NCBI GenBank assembly: GCA_021810985.1
Contig: JAJZQA010000117.1
Location: 1-7,837, forward strand
Source of the DNA: Deltaproteobacteria bacterium
GTDB taxonomy: Bacteria; Desulfobacterota; Desulfuromonadia; Geobacterales; Geobacteraceae
DNA length: 7,837 nucleotides
Reading direction: 5' to 3'
Position 1 is the first letter of the stretch. Every line of letters starts with the position of its first letter. Shown piece after piece: positions 5,240 to 7,837 of this stretch. The notes beneath the pieces were generated by a model. The model was given only the letters and a program-made list of their open reading frames with translations. It ran no database searches and was not told the DNA's origin. Position numbers and translations under genes: made by a program.

Positions 5240-5482
5240 CGCTTATCTCAGCAGAGTACCAGCACCAGGGCAACAACTAGCGACCCGATAATTGCCGGAA
5301 TCGCCAGCACACTCAGCAAGAAACCCAATAAACCGGAGTGAATGAAGCAAGGACATTGACAAAGCACCACGCATTTGATACGTAGCAGGCTGTAATTAAT
5401 AGAATTGTAAAGAAAAAACGTACCCGGGCAAAGGCAAAAATTCCGTCCTTTCCGTAACAGAATACATTGCTAAAAGGCTGTC
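5240..5482. other. Intergenic region between divergent transcription units
   Basis: This stretch separates the minus-strand secreted-protein promoter from wzm. No gene is certain here. On the minus strand, 5248-5370 holds an open frame with a very hydrophobic run (GLLGFLLSVLAIPAIIGSLV) but neither an ATG nor a ribosome site. The plus strand holds the presumed wzm promoter. Confidence 0.5.
5356..5405 (+). promoter_or_regulatory. Candidate promoter region for wzm-wzt
   Basis: A perfect -35 box TTGACA lies at 5356-5361, but the hexamer 17 bases on (TACGTA) is a poor -10 box. A second arrangement, TTGATA (5375-5380) and TAGAAT (5400-5405), has a better -10 box but a 19-base spacer. Either would give a leader of about 70-100 bases. 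The exact promoter is undecided. Confidence 0.3.
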
Positions 5483-6328
5483 ATGTCCAATTATGCCGTA
5501 TATGAACCAAACTACCGGGCAAAAACCAGGAGTATCGGCATCTGGCTGAGTTGCCTCACAACAATACTGCAACGGAAAGATCTTCTTTTCTACCTGGTCA
5601 AGCGTGACTTCCTCTCTGATTACAAGCGGTCATTCATCAGTGTCGGCTGGGTACTGATAACCCCGGCCCTCGGGGTGGCATCCTGGCTGATCATCAACTA
5701 CACGAACATCCTGCATCCCGGGGATCTCCCCATTCCCTATCCGGCCTATGTGCTGATAAGTACCATGATCTGGAGACTTTTCATAAGTATCTACCAGTCG
5801 ACATCCAATGTATTTTTTGAAAGCGCGTCCTTCAGTCTGGACGTGAGATTCCTCCGCGAAGTCCTGATTGTAAAACAAATCATCCTCCAGACCCTGAATC
5901 TTGCCGTCGGCTTGATCTTTATCGAGATCGTCCTGATCTATTACGGCATCTACCCAACCTGGAAAATCATCTCCTTTCCGTTCACGCTCCTGCCGTTGAT
6001 CCTGATGGGAGCAGGCATCGGACTGCTGACCTCGGTATATTCCGTGGTGCTGCCCGATGCCAAGAAATGGCTGGATTACGGGATGCAGCTCCTGATGTTC
6101 GTCACGCCGGTCATTTATTCCCCCCAGGTGAGTAATTCCCTGATCAGGAAAATCATTCTGCTGAACCCGATATCCTATCTGCTTGATTGGAGCCGCGACT
6201 CCCTGATCGGCGGATCATTTACCGATCCGGGGAAATTCCTGATCAGCACCGGCGGGGCGCTGCTGATTTTTCTCGCAGGGTTGAGACTCCTCTATCTGGC
6301 CGAAGACAAAGTGATCGAAAAATTATGA
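5483..6328 (+). CDS. wzm: ABC-2 type permease of an O-antigen/capsular polysaccharide exporter (Wzm)
   Basis: The 281-residue protein has the normal Wzm length and layout. A cytoplasmic N-terminal part carries the family motif LVKRDFLSDYKRSF (38-51), leading into GWVLITPALG and the first span. About six membrane spans follow, near 52-73, 85-105, 133-155, 164-190, 198-214 and 252-270. MLMFVTPVIY-like sequence (LLMFVTPVIYSP, 203-214) and LNPISYLLDWSRD (227-239) are typical of the second half of ABC-2 polysaccharide permeases. By family it forms the inner-membrane channel that moves lipid-linked polysaccharide to the periplasm, paired with Wzt. AAAAGG lies five bases before the ATG. The wzt start follows 10 bases after the stop, so the two are translated from one message. 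Teichoic acid export (TagG-like) is an alternative family name but unlikely in a Gram-negative. Confidence 0.95.
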   Translation: MSNYAVYEPNYRAKTRSIGIWLSCLTTILQRKDLLFYLVKRDFLSDYKRSFISVGWVLITPALGVASWLIINYTNILHPGDLPIPYPAYVLISTMIWRLFISIYQSTSNVFFESASFSLDVRFLREVLIVKQIILQTLNLAVGLIFIEIVLIYYGIYPTWKIISFPFTLLPLILMGAGIGLLTSVYSVVLPDAKKWLDYGMQLLMFVTPVIYSPQVSNSLIRKIILLNPISYLLDWSRDSLIGGSFTDPGKFLISTGGALLIFLAGLRLLYLAEDKVIEKL

Positions 6329-6338
6329 CGGAACCGAC

Positions 6339-7631
6339 ATGACAATGATCGACCAGGAATTCGCAATTTCATTGCAGCAGGCCGGGAAAAAGTTCTGCCG
6401 CAACCTCAAGCGGAGCCTTTACTACGGTTTTCTCGATGTCTCCCGGATCTTCGCCGGGTTCCAGTTCGATACCGAACGGCTCCGGAAGGATGAATTCTGG
6501 GCGGTAACGGACCTCTCCCTTGAAGTCCGCAAGGGGGAATCACTGGGGGTCATCGGCGCCAACGGCTCGGGGAAATCCACCTTACTCAGGCTCTTGTCAG
6601 GCATCTATACCCCTGACCAGGGGCGGGTCGTCACGAACGGCAAAGTCGGTTCGCTGATCACCCTTGGCGCCGGCTTCCATCCCCATTTCACCGGGAGAGA
6701 AAACATCTTTTTCAACGGAACACTGCTGGGCCTGTCCAAAAAAGAGCTGGAGGAGCGCTACGACGACATCGTCAGGTTCGCCGACCTGGATGAATTCATC
6801 GAGTCCCCGGTCTCGACCTACTCCACCGGCATGCGCATGAGGCTTGGCTTTGCCATCGCCATTCATACGAACCCGGACATTTTGCTGATTGACGAAATCC
6901 TCGCGGTGGGAGATGTCAATTTCATCAAGAACAGTTATGACAGAATTGAAAATCTGGTGACGGAAAAAGGGGTCTCGGCAATCGTTGTCTCGCACAATGT
7001 CGGCATGATTCAACGGCTCTGCCAAAAGACGCTGGTACTCGACAAGGGCAGAATGGTTTTTCTCGGCGACACCCTGGAGGCACTTTCCAGGTATTACGAA
7101 TTGTCACTGCAGCACAAATTGGCCTTGGAACCGGGCCGCTCCCCTGATAAATTCATCCATCATCACGACTGCCCGATGCAGATCCAGATCGAAGATTTTT
7201 CGATCAGCGGAACCGCTGCTGAAGACAACCAGGAAATTACCGCTCCCGGTACTGTCAGGTTCCAAACCAGGGTCCGAAATACTCTCGATCAGCAAGTGGA
7301 ACTGCCCACGGTAAGCATCCTGATTCTGGACCGGGGAATGATTGACCTCATCGCCAGCGTTCAGAGCCACGGTCCTGCCTGCGCAGGAGTCATGATCCCC
7401 GCAAAAGGAGAGCTGGTGGTGGAATGTGAGGCGTCCTACTTCAATCTTGCGCCCGGTGAATACCGGGTGATTGTCAAACTGGGGGGGCCGAAGGAAGGAA
7501 TATTTTGCGACTCGGTTCTGCTGACCCGGTCGTTAAAGGTTTCCTGGTCTGTTGAATTTCTGCGGAAGGTCTCTTCGGTCTATCGGGATTGCAAGCTTTT
7601 CATCCCGTCTGAATGGAGGGTGGAACGATAA
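6339..7631 (+). CDS. wzt: ATPase of an O-antigen/capsular polysaccharide exporter with C-terminal substrate-binding extension (Wzt)
   Basis: The 430-residue protein has an ABC ATPase at about 8-255: Walker A GANGSGKST (73-81), the Wzt-type GAGFHPHFTGREN (110-122), signature YSTGMRMRLG (161-170), Walker B ILLIDE (181-186) with D-loop region ILAVGD (187-192), and switch histidine in SHN (H219). Residues about 270-430 form an extra domain rich in beta strands (TAPGTVRFQTRVRN, FNLAPGEYRVIVKLGG). This fits the Wzt C-terminal domain, which in the E. coli O9a protein (431 residues) binds the capped end of the polysaccharide and so sets export specificity. It should power Wzm at the inner face of the cytoplasmic membrane. 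The start is only weakly supported by a Shine-Dalgarno match (CGGAA), consistent with coupling to wzm. The bound glycan cannot be told. No terminator is seen after the stop. Confidence 0.95.
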   Translation: MTMIDQEFAISLQQAGKKFCRNLKRSLYYGFLDVSRIFAGFQFDTERLRKDEFWAVTDLSLEVRKGESLGVIGANGSGKSTLLRLLSGIYTPDQGRVVTNGKVGSLITLGAGFHPHFTGRENIFFNGTLLGLSKKELEERYDDIVRFADLDEFIESPVSTYSTGMRMRLGFAIAIHTNPDILLIDEILAVGDVNFIKNSYDRIENLVTEKGVSAIVVSHNVGMIQRLCQKTLVLDKGRMVFLGDTLEALSRYYELSLQHKLALEPGRSPDKFIHHHDCPMQIQIEDFSISGTAAEDNQEITAPGTVRFQTRVRNTLDQQVELPTVSILILDRGMIDLIASVQSHGPACAGVMIPAKGELVVECEASYFNLAPGEYRVIVKLGGPKEGIFCDSVLLTRSLKVSWSVEFLRKVSSVYRDCKLFIPSEWRVER

Positions 7632-7687
7632 GGCCGTTCCGTCAACCTGCCTGTTCCTCTATCAAATCAAGCTGTTTCATACCGATA

Positions 7688-7837
7688 ATGAACTTTTCAA
7701 TATCGGCCGGAGTAGGTTTTATTGCACTATTCGGGGTTGCAGTTCTCAATGGTATAGTCCTGATTGCCGAATTTAACCGTCTTGAAAAAGAAGGAGTGTC
7801 AGATATAACAGAGAGAGTTCTTAAAGGTCTCCAGACA
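7688..7837 (+). pseudogene. CzcA/CusA-type RND metal efflux pump fragment lacking its N-terminal part (runs off the right edge)
   Basis: From 7688 to the edge, 50 codons encode FSISAGVGFIALFGVAVLNG (from residue 3) followed by IVLIAEFNRLEKEGVSDITERVLKGLQT. This is the highly conserved membrane segment in the C-terminal half of heavy-metal RND pumps (CzcA, CusA; over 1000 residues), normally located about 850-900 residues into the protein. The same frame is open back to an ATG at 7613, overlapping the end of wzt, but the intervening residues (including SSIKSSCFIP) do not resemble the RND sequence that should precede this segment. The match therefore begins abruptly at about 7688. I infer a 5'-truncated, probably non-functional gene; whether its 3' end is intact lies outside the window. 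Confidence 0.75.

Noticed and set aside
7552..7776. 74-codon plus-strand frame across the wzt end
   Set aside because: It is out of frame with both wzt and the efflux-pump fragment, each of which has recognisable motifs.

Overview
The window looks like chromosomal DNA of a Gram-negative deltaproteobacterium, most likely a Geobacter or Desulfuromonas relative (Desulfobacterota). This rests on the families present: a PAS plus sigma-54 activator with a HELQVHQVELEMQ-type leader, a stand-alone CinA N-terminal domain protein, a small lysine-rich MAQPNFKFQKRQ-type protein, a cold-shock protein, and an ABC exporter for lipid-linked polysaccharide. The lineage is inferred from recall of these families, not from a search.

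The left two thirds (1-5240) reads almost entirely on the minus strand. From the left edge it holds the N-terminal 315 codons of a PAS/sigma-54 regulator (running off the window), a CinA-type molybdopterin-binding-domain protein, a 50-residue lysine-rich protein, a gene-free stretch with a possible small non-autonomous mobile element (2387-2605), a cold-shock protein with its terminator and a promoter candidate, a 168-residue cysteine-containing membrane-associated protein, an 86-residue protein resembling DUF3553, an 838-base stretch without a convincing gene, and a 115-residue secreted protein with two cysteines.

At about 5240-5480 transcription switches to the plus strand. There lies a tight wzm-wzt pair: the ABC-2 permease and the ATPase of an O-antigen or capsule exporter. 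The ATPase has a C-terminal extension of the kind that recognises the finished polysaccharide. No glycosyltransferase or sugar-nucleotide gene lies within the window on either side. Just after wzt, a frame running off the right edge encodes an internal membrane segment of a CzcA/CusA-type RND metal efflux pump, but the roughly 850-900 residues that should precede it are absent. This suggests a truncated efflux gene and a rearrangement junction next to wzt.

Most left-hand genes look like independently expressed housekeeping or stress-related genes rather than one operon. The clearest functional unit is wzm-wzt. No CRISPR array, tRNA, rRNA or transposase gene was recognised. The points most worth a second look are the wzt/czcA junction, the element with inverted ends and an 8-base flanking repeat at 2387-2605, and the gene-free stretch with an orphan terminator at 4425-4458.
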